Assembly (NCBI RefSeq): GCF_003838195.1
Contig: NZ_RCBY01000053.1
Span: 1 to 39,252, forward strand
Source: Okeania hirsuta
Lineage (GTDB): Bacteria; Cyanobacteriota; Cyanobacteriia; Cyanobacteriales; Microcoleaceae
Reading direction: 5' to 3'
Length of the DNA stretch: 39,252 nt
Shown here piece by piece: positions 17,940 through 26,942 of this stretch (the first letter of the stretch is position 1; each line of letters starts with the position of its first letter). The notes under the pieces were generated by a model. That model saw nothing but the letters and a program-made list of their open reading frames with translations, searched no databases and was not told the origin of the DNA. Both the position numbers and the translations under genes were made by a program.

Positions 17940-18300
17940 TATGTCTACGTAGTTTTTAGCAATAGTGGAACTATTGGGAGATAGAGAAGACAAGGGAGAC
18001 ATAGTTATCAAAAAACTTTTTGCTTCTTCTGGGAGGCAACTCGCTATTCTCTATCTTTTTCCTGTTTTTGGTTTCCTGTAAATCTGGTTAAAACCACGAT
18101 TTTCACGTTGTTAGTTTACGAAGTATGGCGCTAGGCAAAACAACCACATTGCTAGTACTGTAACGTAGTACGTATAAAGCAGCAATCCACGCTTACGGTG
18201 CTAATTGCCACTACCTTCTCCGGTCAAAAGATTATTGAGGCTACTTTTTAAGTTCTTGGTTAATTATAACACATTTTTTTGACACCGAAATTTTACTATG
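17940..18300. other. Intergenic region without a recognised gene
   Basis: Degenerate sequence downstream of the RTX remnant. No ORF, RNA or paired repeat identified. Confidence 0.35.
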
Positions 18301-18311
18301 ATTTATAAGTT

Positions 18312-18415
18312 ATACCAAATCCGATGACTATAGACCACAATATATTATTGAGAAAACCTTGATATATATGAATTGTAGTTAACTTATTTGTGGTCTAGCT
18401 AAACTGGATTTGGTA
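18312..18415. mobile_element. MITE-like element, ATACCAAATCC ends
   Basis: ATACCAAATCC at the left and GGATTTGGTAT at the right are perfect 11-bp inverted repeats. The similarity extends inward (TAGACCACAA versus TTGTGGTCTA). It is 104 bp long, and the outer bases suggest a TA target. The termini resemble those of the ATATCAAATCC elements. Confidence 0.75.
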
Positions 18416-18607
18416 TTATTAAGTAGTTGACTACTCCAGGAACTAAAGTCACGGAAATTCTTAGAATAAATATTGATTATTTGACTAAAAACATTGATGT
18501 TTTTGCCTCTTATTTAAAAAAAAATTAGGCTATTTTTGAACTAAAAAAATGTTTAAATATCACTCATTAAACTTAAAATCTTAGCTTAAAGGTAGAAAGC
18601 AAAAGTT

Positions 18608-18768
18608 ATATCATGTCCGGTAGCATCGGTATTGTATAGCAAGGGTAGGGAACACCGGAGCTGGGAACAGGGAACAGGCAAGAATACTTAAGAGCAAGAA
18701 AAAAACTTAAATTTCCTGTAGATATTCACCTTTGGGTTTACACGAACGCGCCCCAGCGGACATGATAT
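18608..18768. mobile_element. MITE-like element, ATATCATGTCCG ends
   Basis: Perfect 12-bp inverted ends ATATCATGTCCG (18608-18619) and CGGACATGATAT (18757-18768). The interior has a GGGAACAGGGAACAGG tandem repeat and AAATTTCCTGTAGATATTCACC-like text also seen near 12510. It is non-coding. Confidence 0.75.
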
Positions 18769-18990
18769 TATTTATTCCATTAAAAAGTAAAAAGTTATAT
18801 AATATCAATACCCAGAATAATTATCGAATTAACATTATAATATTTTTATTACTGTAAACTAAGGCCGCCTAATTTAAAGCCAAAATATTGAATCTCAAAG
18901 AGTATAAATCCCTTGAGAAATAAAACCAGTATCATAGGTCACTTTATTTGAGTTTTTACGGCCTACACTTTCATCCTTTATCAACAATTA

Positions 18991-19149
18991 ATGGGAGGGT
19001 TGAGAAGAGGTTATGCTAGTCAAACGTTGACAAATTTTACTGAAACTTTAGAAGCGTTTGTTACAGGAATTTCTTACAACTTTTTTTGTTTGCTGCAAGA
19101 GCATCAAGATGTTTTTGCAGAGCATAAAGCGAATCTGGGATTTGTTTGA
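18991..19149 (+). pseudogene. Short ORF remnant of unknown, possibly transposase, origin
   Basis: A 52-codon frame from ATG 18991 reads MGGLRRGYASQTLTNF, then EAFVTGISYNFF and EHQDVFAEHKANLGFV before a stop. Codons upstream stay open back to a TGA near 18955 (YTFILYQQLMGG). The composition looks like a real protein tail and it sits beside an IS5-type scrap, but I cannot name the family. It may be the C-terminus of a decayed transposase. Confidence 0.4.
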
Positions 19150-19204
19150 GGATAGACTCAGGTATAATCTGCTTGTGATCAGAGATTGAAGTGATTTTAT
19201 TTTA

Positions 19205-19258
19205 CTTTTTTCCAAAAGTCCAGGTATCATTGATAGTCAATCAGTAAAAACCACAGAG
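19205..19258 (+). pseudogene. IS5-family transposase scrap
   Basis: The peptide PGIIDSQSVKTTE is encoded at about 19220-19258. IIDSQSVKTTE is the hallmark around the first catalytic Asp of IS5-type (ISL2/IS427-like) transposases. Flanking sequence is not recognisable, so only about 15 codons survive. Confidence 0.6.
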
Positions 19259-19475
19259 ATTGTTTGTAGTGGGTTAAGAAAGTGGACATTGGTGGCGGAG
19301 GATGTATAGCTTGTCAACTGCTACCATTTTTTTCTTTTAATTCTACTCATATCATAATCTACACTATTTGTCGCCATTGTTTAGATAATTGATATAAATC
19401 TGTGAGTTTAAACCATACTTAGTATAATTAATATTTACCCACCTGAATATTTTAAGTGTAAGTCCCACTAGATTA

Positions 19476-20042
19476 ATGCTCAAAAAAGAATTAAGAAGCT
19501 CGCTGTTAAAAAAACGTCAGTCTATGTCGGAGACAGAATGGAGGGAAAAGAGCGATCGCCTTTGCCACCACTTACAAAATTACTCCCTATTTCAAAAAGC
19601 TCAAACTGTTTTAGCCTACTTTAGTTTCCGTCAAGAAGTAGACCTTAGTTTATTATTTACAAATAATCGAGAAAATTCAACAGTTTCTAATAAAAATTGG
19701 GGATTTCCACGGTGTGTCAAAAAAACTCTATCTTGGCATATTTGGCAACCTGAAAGTTATTTACAAAAAGGCATTTATGGTATCTTAGAACCAGAATCAA
19801 ATGCACCATTATTACATTCATCAGAAGTAGATTTAATTTTAATTCCTGCTGTTGCTTGTGATCTAAATGGTTATCGTTTAGGCTATGGTGGTGGTTTTTA
19901 TGACCGGATGTTAAGTTCTGAAGAATGGGCATCAAAACCTACTATAGGAATTGTATTTGAATTTGCTTATTTACAACAATTACCAATAGATCCTTGGGAT
20001 AGACCTCTAAGTGCCGTTTGTACAGAAAATGGTGTAAAATAG
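19476..20042 (+). CDS. 5-formyltetrahydrofolate cyclo-ligase
   Basis: 188 aa, normal for the family. It converts 5-formyl-THF to 5,10-methenyl-THF using ATP. N-terminal basic KKELRSSLLKKRQSM binds phosphate, FSFRQEVDL is the family substrate strand, and the C-terminal signature is DLNGYRLGYGGGFYDRML with the glycine-rich ATP loop. It ends PLSAVCTENGV, as in homologues (DxxlxxvvTE). ATG 19476 gives the usual MLKKELR start. Same strand as the DUF2808 gene and queC, but a 180-bp gap with heptamer repeats follows, so one transcript is uncertain. Confidence 0.92.
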   Translation: MLKKELRSSLLKKRQSMSETEWREKSDRLCHHLQNYSLFQKAQTVLAYFSFRQEVDLSLLFTNNRENSTVSNKNWGFPRCVKKTLSWHIWQPESYLQKGIYGILEPESNAPLLHSSEVDLILIPAVACDLNGYRLGYGGGFYDRMLSSEEWASKPTIGIVFEFAYLQQLPIDPWDRPLSAVCTENGVK

Positions 20043-20076
20043 ATAGTGTATAATAGGCAATAGGCATCTTCATGGA

Positions 20077-20110
20077 GGAGTCAGGAGTCAGGAGTCAGGA
20101 GTTAGGAGTT
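20077..20110. repeat. GGAGTCA heptamer tandem repeat
   Basis: About five GGAGTCA/GGAGTTA units in a row between the cyclo-ligase and DUF2808 genes. Confidence 0.75.
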
Positions 20111-20224
20111 AAGAGGAAAAAAATAAGTAACAAAAGAAGAAGAAAGTTTTTGTTAGTGTAAGCAGAACGGAGTTCTATATAAGTCCAAGTAGTGTCATAA
20201 TTAACTTATTTGCTCAATGATTAT

Positions 20225-20779
20225 ATGTTAGTTCCTAAATTGAAAATTTTTTCCTTCTTCTTTATTGTTTGTTATTTGTTGGTGACCCCTACTTTAGCAA
20301 TTCAGACAAAAGATGGTACAGTTTATTTTGCTCAACCACCTCGCCTAGTTAAGGCAGTGACTACCCGTAGTGAAACCTATGTTTGGAGTGCAACCTATTA
20401 CTTTACTCTCAGTTTATTGCCTGATGCTGGAGTGCCATTGGAACGAGTAACAATTACCAAAACTGAAGGATCTGGCAATATCCGATATAACCCAAAGAAA
20501 ATTATTGCCTTTGAAGGAACTCATCGCCAGAAAGGACAGCAACTGGCAGTTGAGGAAGTGGCGATCAATCGGGAAACTAATACTGTCTCAGTAACCTTTA
20601 ACCCTCCAGTACCTCCAGGCAAAACTTTTACTATAGGTTTGCGTCCAGTGCGGACTCCTAAGTATGGGGGTATATATTTATTTGGGGTGACAGCTTTTCC
20701 TGTGGGAGAAAAATCATCTGGTCATTTTCTTGGCTATGGTAGACTTCATTTTTATGACAGTTCTAATAGTTATGATTAA
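20225..20779 (+). CDS. DUF2808 secreted protein
   Basis: 184 aa from ATG 20225 (an in-frame TTG at 20210 would add five residues, but the ATG gives a better signal peptide). The N-terminus is basic, then KIFSFFFIVCYLLVTPTLA, a signal peptide likely cleaved after ALA-type TLA. The mature part carries the DUF2808 pattern: YFAQPPRLVKAVTT, YYFTLSLLPDAGVPLERVTI, FNPPVPPGKTFTIGLRPVRTP and YLFGVTAFPVGE. This family is largely cyanobacterial, presumed periplasmic, with unknown role. The gene ends 23 bp before queC on the same strand, so they may be co-transcribed. Confidence 0.85.
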   Translation: MLVPKLKIFSFFFIVCYLLVTPTLAIQTKDGTVYFAQPPRLVKAVTTRSETYVWSATYYFTLSLLPDAGVPLERVTITKTEGSGNIRYNPKKIIAFEGTHRQKGQQLAVEEVAINRETNTVSVTFNPPVPPGKTFTIGLRPVRTPKYGGIYLFGVTAFPVGEKSSGHFLGYGRLHFYDSSNSYD

Positions 20780-20802
20780 AAGATATTACTAAAAATTATA
20801 GA

Positions 20803-21477
20803 ATGGTGAAAGCAGTTATCTTATTATCAGGAGGATTAGATTCCTCAACGGTTTTGTACCAAGCAAAAGCAGATGGTTGTCAATGTTATGCTATTTCTTT
20901 TGACTACCAACAACGCCATCGTCGAGAATTAGACTCAGCCAAAAAAATTGCTGAAAGTGTTGGTGTAGTAGAACATCATGTTGTTAGTTTTGACCTCAGA
21001 CTATGGGGAGGATCAGCATTAACTGATAATCAAATTGATTTACCAAACGATCGCTCTGTTGAGGAAATGTCGCAAAATATCCCTATTACTTATGTTCCAG
21101 CGCGTAATACTATTTTTCTGAGTTTTGCCCTCGCTTATGCTGAAGTTGTCAATGCGAGTCGGGTTTATATTGGGGTGAATGCTTTAGACTATTCGGGTTA
21201 TCCTGACTGTCGCCCAGACTATATTCAGGCCATGCAAGAAGTGTTTCGCCTGGGAACTAAACAGGGGAGGGAGGGTGAAGCGATCGCTATTGTTTCCCCA
21301 CTTATTGATATGAAAAAGACCGAAATTATTCAATTAGGGAATAATTTAGGAGTACCTTGGGAAAAAACTTGGTCATGTTATGCAGGTGAAGAAAAACCTT
21401 GTGGTGTATGTGATTCTTGTCGCTTGCGGTTAGCTGCTTTCCAGGAGTTGGGATTAAAAGATCCATTGTCTGATTAA
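20803..21477 (+). CDS. queC: 7-cyano-7-deazaguanine synthase
   Basis: 224 aa. QueC makes preQ0 from 7-carboxy-7-deazaguanine, ammonia and ATP for queuosine tRNA modification. The PP-loop is VILLSGGLDSSTVLY (5-19). Then FDYQQRHRRELDSA, YVPARNTIFLSFALAYAE and GVNALDYSGYPDCRPDYI are family signatures. The C-terminal zinc site is CYAGEEKPCGVCDSCRLR, with four cysteines. The full length and all motifs are intact. It follows the DUF2808 gene by 23 bp. Confidence 0.96.
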   Translation: MVKAVILLSGGLDSSTVLYQAKADGCQCYAISFDYQQRHRRELDSAKKIAESVGVVEHHVVSFDLRLWGGSALTDNQIDLPNDRSVEEMSQNIPITYVPARNTIFLSFALAYAEVVNASRVYIGVNALDYSGYPDCRPDYIQAMQEVFRLGTKQGREGEAIAIVSPLIDMKKTEIIQLGNNLGVPWEKTWSCYAGEEKPCGVCDSCRLRLAAFQELGLKDPLSD

Positions 21478-21569
21478 AAATCTTTGTTCATAGTAGTACG
21501 CGCTGGTATATTTACAAATTGCCGGAATGGCTAATTGCTGATTATCTGTATCTAGTCAGCTTTTTTCCT

Positions 21570-21609
21570 ACTCCCTGAATGTAGCGCTATAGTTCCTGTT
21601 TCAGGGAGT
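21570..21609 (+). terminator. Possible hairpin downstream of queC
   Basis: ACTCCCTGA at 21570-21578 pairs with TCAGGGAGT at 21601-21609 (9-bp perfect stem, 22-nt loop). It lies about 95 bp after queC and has no T-run directly after it, so a terminator role is only possible. A second perfect palindrome, GACCTTCCATGGAAGGTC, lies near 21687. Confidence 0.35.
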
Positions 21610-21785
21610 TGATAGTTTTGTTGCGAATATCGCAATAGAAGTTTTTACTTACAGCGGTTTTCATTTCGGTAGACCACACTAGGGACCTTCCATGGAAGGT
21701 CTCTACTGGGTTTTGATTGTGACGTCAGGTCATCAATCAGCAAAAGCGCTGTAGGAATTTCCCAGAAATCAACTATCTGAGAGTA

Positions 21786-21870
21786 TTGACATACTCCCGA
21801 CGCTCCCCTACGGGAGAGCGCGGGATTCTTCAGTCAGATAAGCCCTGACTGCAGTTTTAACAGAGGTGAT
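21786..21870 (-). ncRNA. Putative TnpB guide RNA scaffold 3' end
   Basis: On the minus strand the tnpB 3' end runs into the hairpin CGCTCTCCCGTAGGGGAGCG and stops with GTATGTCAA. TnpB guide RNAs (omega/re RNA) are known to be made from this place, with the flanking DNA as guide. Here the guide would be the reverse complement of about 21766-21785 (TACTCTCAGATAGTT...). The 5' limit is unknown. Confidence 0.45.
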
Positions 21871-23231
21871 GTCCTCCCCCTGTGTTGATAACAATCCTAT
21901 TTTTTGTATTAGTAGTGCTGAGTTATAGTCTCTGTCTAGTTCCTGTCCACATTTAGGGCAGGAATGCCAACGCTCAAATAAGCTTTTCGATACTTTATTC
22001 AAGCATTCCCAGCAATGTTGAGACGTACCTTTTGGGTCTACTTTGATAATTCTCTTGCCTAGTTTCCAGGCAACATACTCTAAAACCTGAACAAACTGAC
22101 CAAACGCTGCATCTTGCAAAGACTTATTTAATCCTGACTTAGCTGATTGGCCATTAGGCAAAAACTGACCATTACTTCCTAATTTAGCTTTGCAACGTCG
22201 GAGTAAGTTTGCTGTAAGTAGGTCTTCAAGGAATATCACCCTTACATCACTAAACAAATGATCAGCAAGTTTGAATTGCCAGTCCAGTCGTTGTCTAGCT
22301 ATCAACTGATGCAGTTTAGCTATTTTGCGTTTGAGAATTTTCCAAGACTTAGAATGTTTTTGTTTTTTTAGTTAATCTGACCTGTAGTTTAGACAACCGA
22401 TATTCAGAGAGCCTGAAAAATTTAGGAACTTCTATAAACTCACCATCACTGGTAACAACATAGTGCAACAATCCTAAATCAATACATGCATGAGTTATCT
22501 TCGGTGGGTTGAATTTCTACAACCTCATAAGGTACCGTCTTATCTTCTATCGTGAAGCTAATATACCATCCGTCTGCTTCACGGATTACTGTACCTGTCT
22601 TAACTTTGAATCCTGTTGGTATTGGACGATTGTATACTAAAGCGACTAAGCCAATTTTTGGCAGATTTACACAAAAACGACCGTTGGCATTTTTGACAAT
22701 ATTTGCATTTGATAGTTGAGGATAACTAAAAGAGTTATAGTAATGCCTACCTTTGAATTTAGGTCTACCACTGGTTTTACCTTTTTTGTCGGGTTTGCTA
22801 AAGTTATCCATAGTAGTTTGTACTCTTTGGATAACATCTTGCAGGACCTGAGAGTGTATAGACTTGTATTCCCGAAATAGCTTTTTAGTTTGTGCTAAGT
22901 CCGCCAATTGAACAGTCTCCCACAAAACATAACCATTGACTAAATTCGGATGTTGATCCCCTTTCCTTGTTATGGGATTACCATCACTGTCTTTTTTCCT
23001 GCCATCTCCAAAATGCACTCTAAATTCGGGGATATTTTGATAAATCCGTTCTATTGGCACTACTGAAACATTAAGTGGACAAGCATTGACTGGTGTGCGC
23101 GTTGCTTCAAACCAGTTTAACCTTTCAGCTAAACGGTAATTATATTGTCGTCGAGCTAATTCTAACCAATTAGCTATAATTACCCCTTGCCTTTTATGTG
23201 GCTTGAGCTTGTACTTATATTTCAGGAGCAT
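21808..23231 (-). pseudogene. tnpB: TnpB RNA-guided nuclease, frameshifted
   Basis: The N-terminal part (start at ATG 23231, MLLKYKYKLKPHKRQG) runs to about 22490. The frame then shifts, and CIDLGLLHYVV, holding the RuvC-I Asp, is read in another frame. A second shift occurs near 22360 at a run of A/T bases. The remaining frame holds the RuvC-II Glu (VIFLEDLL), a zinc ribbon (CWEC...CPKC) and the RuvC-III Asp (LDRDYNSALL). All catalytic parts can be found, but not in one frame, so it is inactive unless the shifts are sequencing errors or are bypassed. Ends VRAYLTEESRALP, whose codons overlap the right-end RNA scaffold. Confidence 0.88.
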
Positions 23232-23314
23232 GGCAGAATCGACCTTTATATCTACAATTAGGTAGTATATCAAAAATAAGGGCAAACCACACAGACAACG
23301 CCCGGATATCCCAT

Positions 23315-23365
23315 ACGACGCTCCCCAAGGGGAGAGCGCGGGACTTCCCGCCGGGGGAGTTAAAA
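23315..23365. repeat. Solo copy of a TnpB-element right-end hairpin
   Basis: GACGCTCCCCAAGGGGAGAGCGCGGGA resembles the right-end hairpin of the adjacent element in the same orientation, followed by a GC-rich CCCGCCGGGGG stretch. It lies outside the inferred left end, so it may be the relic of another element. Confidence 0.5.
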
Positions 23366-23588
23366 AATAAAAACAAAAAAAATATAGGCGGATTAACTAA
23401 TTGAATCTGTCAAATTCTACCAATTTCCCTTAAAATTTTATTAACGGCTATTACAATTTTATTAAAAAATAATACTGTTTTAGATTTTTGTGTTTTAATT
23501 TTCCTCTTTTAAACACAAAATAATTCTTCAACTTTGTTATCACTAAATATTGTAATTGTCAAGACAAAAACTTTTATAGTTTTGAATT

Positions 23589-24359
23589 ATGGAATGGCAA
23601 GAAAATTCTGGTAATTGGGTACTAATACCTTCTCACCCCAAAGCAGTCATACATTTTTTGGGAGGAGCGTTTGTTGCAACTGCACCCAATGTAACTTATC
23701 GGTGGTTATTGGAAATGCTAGCAAATCAAGGATATGCAGTAATAGCGACTCCTTTTGTCAATACTTTAGATCATTTAGCAATGGCTAAAAATGTTCTCAG
23801 CAGTTTTGATAGCTGTCTCAATCTTATTTATGCTCAAAGAATACTGCGAAAAAAAAGTCTACCTATATATGGCATTGGGCATAGCATGGGATGTAAGTTA
23901 CATTTACTGATAGGTAGCTTATTTTCTCTAGAAAGAGCTGGAAATATTTTGATATCTTTTAATAATTCTGCAGCTCGTGATGCAATACCCTTGGTGGAAC
24001 AGATATCTCCTGTGATAAAAGTAGAATTTACTCCATCTCCTAAGATTACAAACCGCCTAATTCAAAAGCGTTATCAAATTCGGCGCAATTTATTGATTAA
24101 ATTTAAAGACGATGATATAGATCAAACTCTTCGTTTGAGTGATTTGTTGAGATTACGTTTTCCCGATCTGGTGACAGTTAAAAGATTAAATGGAAATCAT
24201 TTAACACCTTTGGGCCAAGATATAAATTGGCCTGTAGGAAAAGTATATACTCCTATAGATGCGATCGGTCAATGGCTCAAACAAGAAGTTTATCGAGACC
24301 TCAATCAACTTAAACGTGAAATTTTGCTTTGGCTCAATCCATTGGCACAAATCTCATAG
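23589..24359 (+). CDS. DUF1350 family alpha/beta-hydrolase-like protein
   Basis: 256 aa. The start WxENSGNWVLIPSHPKAVIHFLGGAFVATAPNVTYRWLLEMLANQGYAVIATPFVNTLDH is the conserved DUF1350 N-terminus of cyanobacteria and plastids. The nucleophile-elbow-like GIGHSMGCKLHLLIGS (about 97-112) suggests an alpha/beta hydrolase, with Ser in GHSMG. A late NGNHLTPLG supplies a candidate catalytic His. The reaction is unknown. Full length. The following gene is convergent, with only about 24 bp between the stops. Confidence 0.85.
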   Translation: MEWQENSGNWVLIPSHPKAVIHFLGGAFVATAPNVTYRWLLEMLANQGYAVIATPFVNTLDHLAMAKNVLSSFDSCLNLIYAQRILRKKSLPIYGIGHSMGCKLHLLIGSLFSLERAGNILISFNNSAARDAIPLVEQISPVIKVEFTPSPKITNRLIQKRYQIRRNLLIKFKDDDIDQTLRLSDLLRLRFPDLVTVKRLNGNHLTPLGQDINWPVGKVYTPIDAIGQWLKQEVYRDLNQLKREILLWLNPLAQIS

Positions 24360-24382
24360 CTTTACACTCACACATTTTAGAT

Positions 24383-24877
24383 TTAGCTGTTACTATCAGA
24401 AGTTTGATTTTGTTCTTTGGGGTATGGCCAATAATCTTTACTAATTAACAAACAATTCCGATTTTCGGATGTGCTACGGGTATAACTAATATTGTCTGCT
24501 ATGGCATACATAAGTTTTATACCCCGTCCACCAGGAGCAAACATATCTGTTTGAGCTGGTTGTGCTTTTAACCATTCTTCCAAGTCAAAAGGCGGACCAC
24601 AATCCCAAATTCTAATTTCTGTGTGGTCACTGAATATTGTAACTTCAATGTCTATAAGTGTTTCTCTAGATAAATCTCTATGGGCATGGCGGGCTGCATT
24701 AGTAAAACCTTCAGCCAAAGCCAGCTCACACTGTAGCCAAACTGTTTTCGGAATAGCTGCTTGATATAATTGTTCAAACCATGACAAAACTTTGTCGTTT
24801 TCTCTAAGGTCTGAACTAACTTGTAAAAAAGCACTATGTTTCGTAGGTAATTTATCAGATCCTTTGACTTTATTCAC
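24383..24877 (-). CDS. Anti-sigma factor kinase-type protein (RsbW/SpoIIAB-like HATPase)
   Basis: 164 aa. A GHKL ATPase of the short RsbW class: N box ELALAEGFTNAARHAH (about 61-76), G1 box IRIWDCGPPFD and G2 box GGRGIKLMYAIADNISY. There is no sensor or dimerisation domain. Such kinases bind sigma factors or phosphorylate STAS anti-anti-sigma proteins. The divergent neighbour at 25226 is a REC-SpoIIE phosphatase, which would dephosphorylate the same STAS substrate. The STAS partner is not in this window. N-terminal residues 1-15 are uncertain. Confidence 0.87.
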   Translation of the reverse strand: MNKVKGSDKLPTKHSAFLQVSSDLRENDKVLSWFEQLYQAAIPKTVWLQCELALAEGFTNAARHAHRDLSRETLIDIEVTIFSDHTEIRIWDCGPPFDLEEWLKAQPAQTDMFAPGGRGIKLMYAIADNISYTRSTSENRNCLLISKDYWPYPKEQNQTSDSNS

Positions 24878-25225
24878 ACTTACTGTCTTAAATTTATTAC
24901 ATAATATTTTAGGTATATCCTAAGCTATATTGTAAAGTATGTGTATAAAATTTATGTAAATAATTAAAAAAAATGAAGAAAGTTGATGAAAAAAGGGATT
25001 CGATCCCAATGTAAGATTGAAGACCACTAATTTTTAAAAGGCGTGGGAGAATTAAACCCAATATCTGCAAAATGAAGGAATTAAGAAAAGACAAAAAATA
25101 TTAGCACTTTACTTATATCCTTCCTCCTGCTTCATTCAAATGAAGCGAGTGAAATAAAAACTCCTGTTGGTCTACTCACTTTTATGTTGGCTTTAGCCGA
25201 AACAGTGAATTGTTGAACTGAGTGC
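24878..25225. other. Divergent intergenic region between kinase and phosphatase genes
   Basis: About 350 bp, AT-rich, serving both divergent genes. It contains a short palindrome GGGATTCGATCCC (about 24997) and CTTCATTCAAATGAAG (about 25130). No recognisable promoter consensus or RNA gene. Confidence 0.4.
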
Positions 25226-26362
25226 ATGATGTATAAAATTTTGGTTATTGATGATGATATTGCCATTCAGGAATTGCTCAAAAGAGTTCTCCAGAAACAG
25301 GGTTATGAAGTGACGGTAGCAAGTAATGGTGAAGATGGTTTTCAACAGGCACAAAATTTACAACCTGCTTTGATTATCTGTGACTGGGTCATGCCACGAC
25401 TCACAGGAATAGAGGTATGCAGCCGAGTTAAAACAAATTCTGAACTATCTACTACTTTCTTCATTTTATTAACTTCTTTAGGAACGGTTCAAGATCGAGT
25501 TAAGGGTCTGGACGCAGGTGCTGATGACTTTATTTCTAAACCAATAGAAATGAGTGAATTGACCGCCAGGGTCAGAGCAGGGTTACGATTACATCAGCTA
25601 TCTCAAGACTTACAAACCCAAAAGCGACTATTAGAAGCAGAATTAGCTGAAGCTGCTGATTATGTGCGCTCTCTTCTACCAGAACCCTTAATGGAACCAG
25701 TAAAAGTTGAATCACAGTTTATTCCTTCCCACAAATTAGGAGGAGACTGCTTTGATTATTATTGGCTAGACGAAAATTACTTGGCTATGTATTTACTGGA
25801 TGTAGCTGGCCATGGTTTACGGGCAGCACTTCCTTCTGTGTCAGTTTTGAATTTATTAAGGTCGAAGGCAATACCGAATATAGATTACCATCAACCTAGT
25901 GATGTACTTAGAGCTTTAAATAATACTTACCAGATGACCTATCAAAATGACAAATACTTTACAATCTGGTATGGGGTGTATAATCGCTCTGAAAATCAAC
26001 TGGTATATGCAAGTGCAGGTCATCCTCCGGCTGTTTTAATCTTAGGTAATGGTCAGCCTAGTCAGGTGAATAAGTTGAAAACTCCAGGAGTACCTATTGG
26101 TATGTTTCCAGATGTGACTTATGTTGATAATTCTTGTTTAGTTGAGAAGTTAAGTTCTCTGTATATCTTTAGTGATGGTGTTTATGAAATTCCTCAACCT
26201 GGAGGAGAAATCTGGGGTATAGATAACTTTATCGATCTAATTTTAGAGTACCATAAATACGGTTATTTTCATCTAGATAAGATATTAAACTATGTGCGAG
26301 ATTTGAATTGTGGTCATGCCTTTAGTGATGATTTTTCTTTACTAAAAATTATTTTTGGTTAG
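25226..26362 (+). CDS. Response regulator with SpoIIE-type PP2C phosphatase output
   Basis: 378 aa. Receiver domain 1-~122: acidic pocket VIDDDI, phospho-acceptor Asp53 in ICDWVMP, Thr/Ser in LLTSLG and Lys in FISKP. A coiled linker (LHQLSQDLQTQKRLLEAELAEAADYVRSLLP) leads to the SpoIIE/RsbU-like PP2C domain (~145-378): GGDCFDYYW, LLDVAGHGLRAALPSV, YASAGHPPAVLI, LYIFSDGVYE and FSDDFSLLKI carry the metal-binding aspartates. RsbU-type phosphatases act on phosphorylated STAS anti-sigma antagonists. ATG 25226 is followed by a second ATG at 25229; either may be used. Confidence 0.92.
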   Translation: MMYKILVIDDDIAIQELLKRVLQKQGYEVTVASNGEDGFQQAQNLQPALIICDWVMPRLTGIEVCSRVKTNSELSTTFFILLTSLGTVQDRVKGLDAGADDFISKPIEMSELTARVRAGLRLHQLSQDLQTQKRLLEAELAEAADYVRSLLPEPLMEPVKVESQFIPSHKLGGDCFDYYWLDENYLAMYLLDVAGHGLRAALPSVSVLNLLRSKAIPNIDYHQPSDVLRALNNTYQMTYQNDKYFTIWYGVYNRSENQLVYASAGHPPAVLILGNGQPSQVNKLKTPGVPIGMFPDVTYVDNSCLVEKLSSLYIFSDGVYEIPQPGGEIWGIDNFIDLILEYHKYGYFHLDKILNYVRDLNCGHAFSDDFSLLKIIFG

Positions 26363-26511
26363 CTTGCTGATATAAGCTAAGAGACATTTAGGTTTTATGT
26401 TCTTTGTTAAGGGTTAAGGGTTCCCTTTGATCAAGAAGTTCTATAGTTTAAATGTTCAAAAGCTTATATCAGGTGTGATAAATATTTGTTAAAAATACTT
26501 AGGGTGTTTGT
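26363..26511. other. Intergenic region without a gene
   Basis: Contains GTTAAGGGTTAAGGGTTCCC-like short repeats near 26406-26424; nothing else recognised. Confidence 0.35.
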
Positions 26512-26616
26512 AGTAGTCTGTCAAGATAGTTTTGAGGGGTCATATTACCCAAAAAACATTACCCAAAAATCACAGTTACAAAAATCTATCCATCACTTCA
26601 AAGTTGACAGACCACT
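26512..26616. repeat. Inverted-repeat element, AGTAGTCTGTCAA ends
   Basis: AGTAGTCTGTCAA (26512-26524) and TTGACAGACCACT (26604-26616) pair in 12 of 13 positions. It is 105 bp long, with no coding content. It lies just before the stop-interrupted paralog at 26631. Confidence 0.6.
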
Positions 26617-26630
26617 AATAGTTTGCAGAT

Positions 26631-26942
26631 ATGCCTTCAGTAAAATCTGCCTTTAGTAACATCTTTGATTATGTAGAAACAGCTAATTTTTTTGCCAATA
26701 TCTGTCGAAAGCCAAATGGTCAATTAATTTATATTGGTGGTCAAAAAGCTAATCCTGAAAATGCTATTAAGATACCTGCAATAGCTGAATAGGGAACTGG
26801 ATATGTTGCTGAAAACGGAAATATTATCTATATTGTAACAGGTGCTACTTTAAGTATTGTAGAAAATGGTAAGACTATCAGTGAAGAACAAATAACCTAT
26901 GTGTGTAGTCAATTTTTTGAAAAAGTATGTCAAGAGAGATAG
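26631..26942 (+). pseudogene. Stop-interrupted paralog of the small secreted protein at 27090
   Basis: A single frame of 104 codons from ATG 26631 to TAG 26940-26942 contains one in-frame TAG at about codon 54. The first part includes FFANICRKPNGQLIYIGGQKANPENAIKIP, which parallels YFANICRQPNGKLMLVAGRKSNPNQVLELP of the downstream gene. The second part (GTGYVAENGNIIYIV...EEQITYVCSQFF) parallels QGYAAIDGNKTF...REEITY. So this is a tandem duplicate whose N-terminus (signal peptide) is missing and whose frame is interrupted. Confidence 0.75.

Larger units (their letters stand above)
21786..23268 (-). mobile_element. IS200/IS605-type TnpB element without tnpA
   Basis: Minus-strand element. The left end follows a TTGAT at 23273-23269 (read on the minus strand), the target motif known for ISDra2-type elements. 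The right end is the hairpin CGCTCTCCCGTAGGGGAGCG (about 21800-21819) followed by GTATGTCAA ending at 21786. Only a tnpB is inside, and it is frameshifted. Boundaries are inferred by analogy with the element at 33690-35040, which has the same TTGAT and ATGTCAA edges. Confidence 0.7.

Noticed and set aside
20210-20224. TTG start for the DUF2808 gene
   Set aside because: The ATG at 20225 gives a standard signal peptide; the longer form only adds five residues before it.
24990-25015. GGGATTCGATCCC as a tRNA T-arm
   Set aside because: No matching anticodon arm, D-arm or acceptor stem around it; only a short palindrome.
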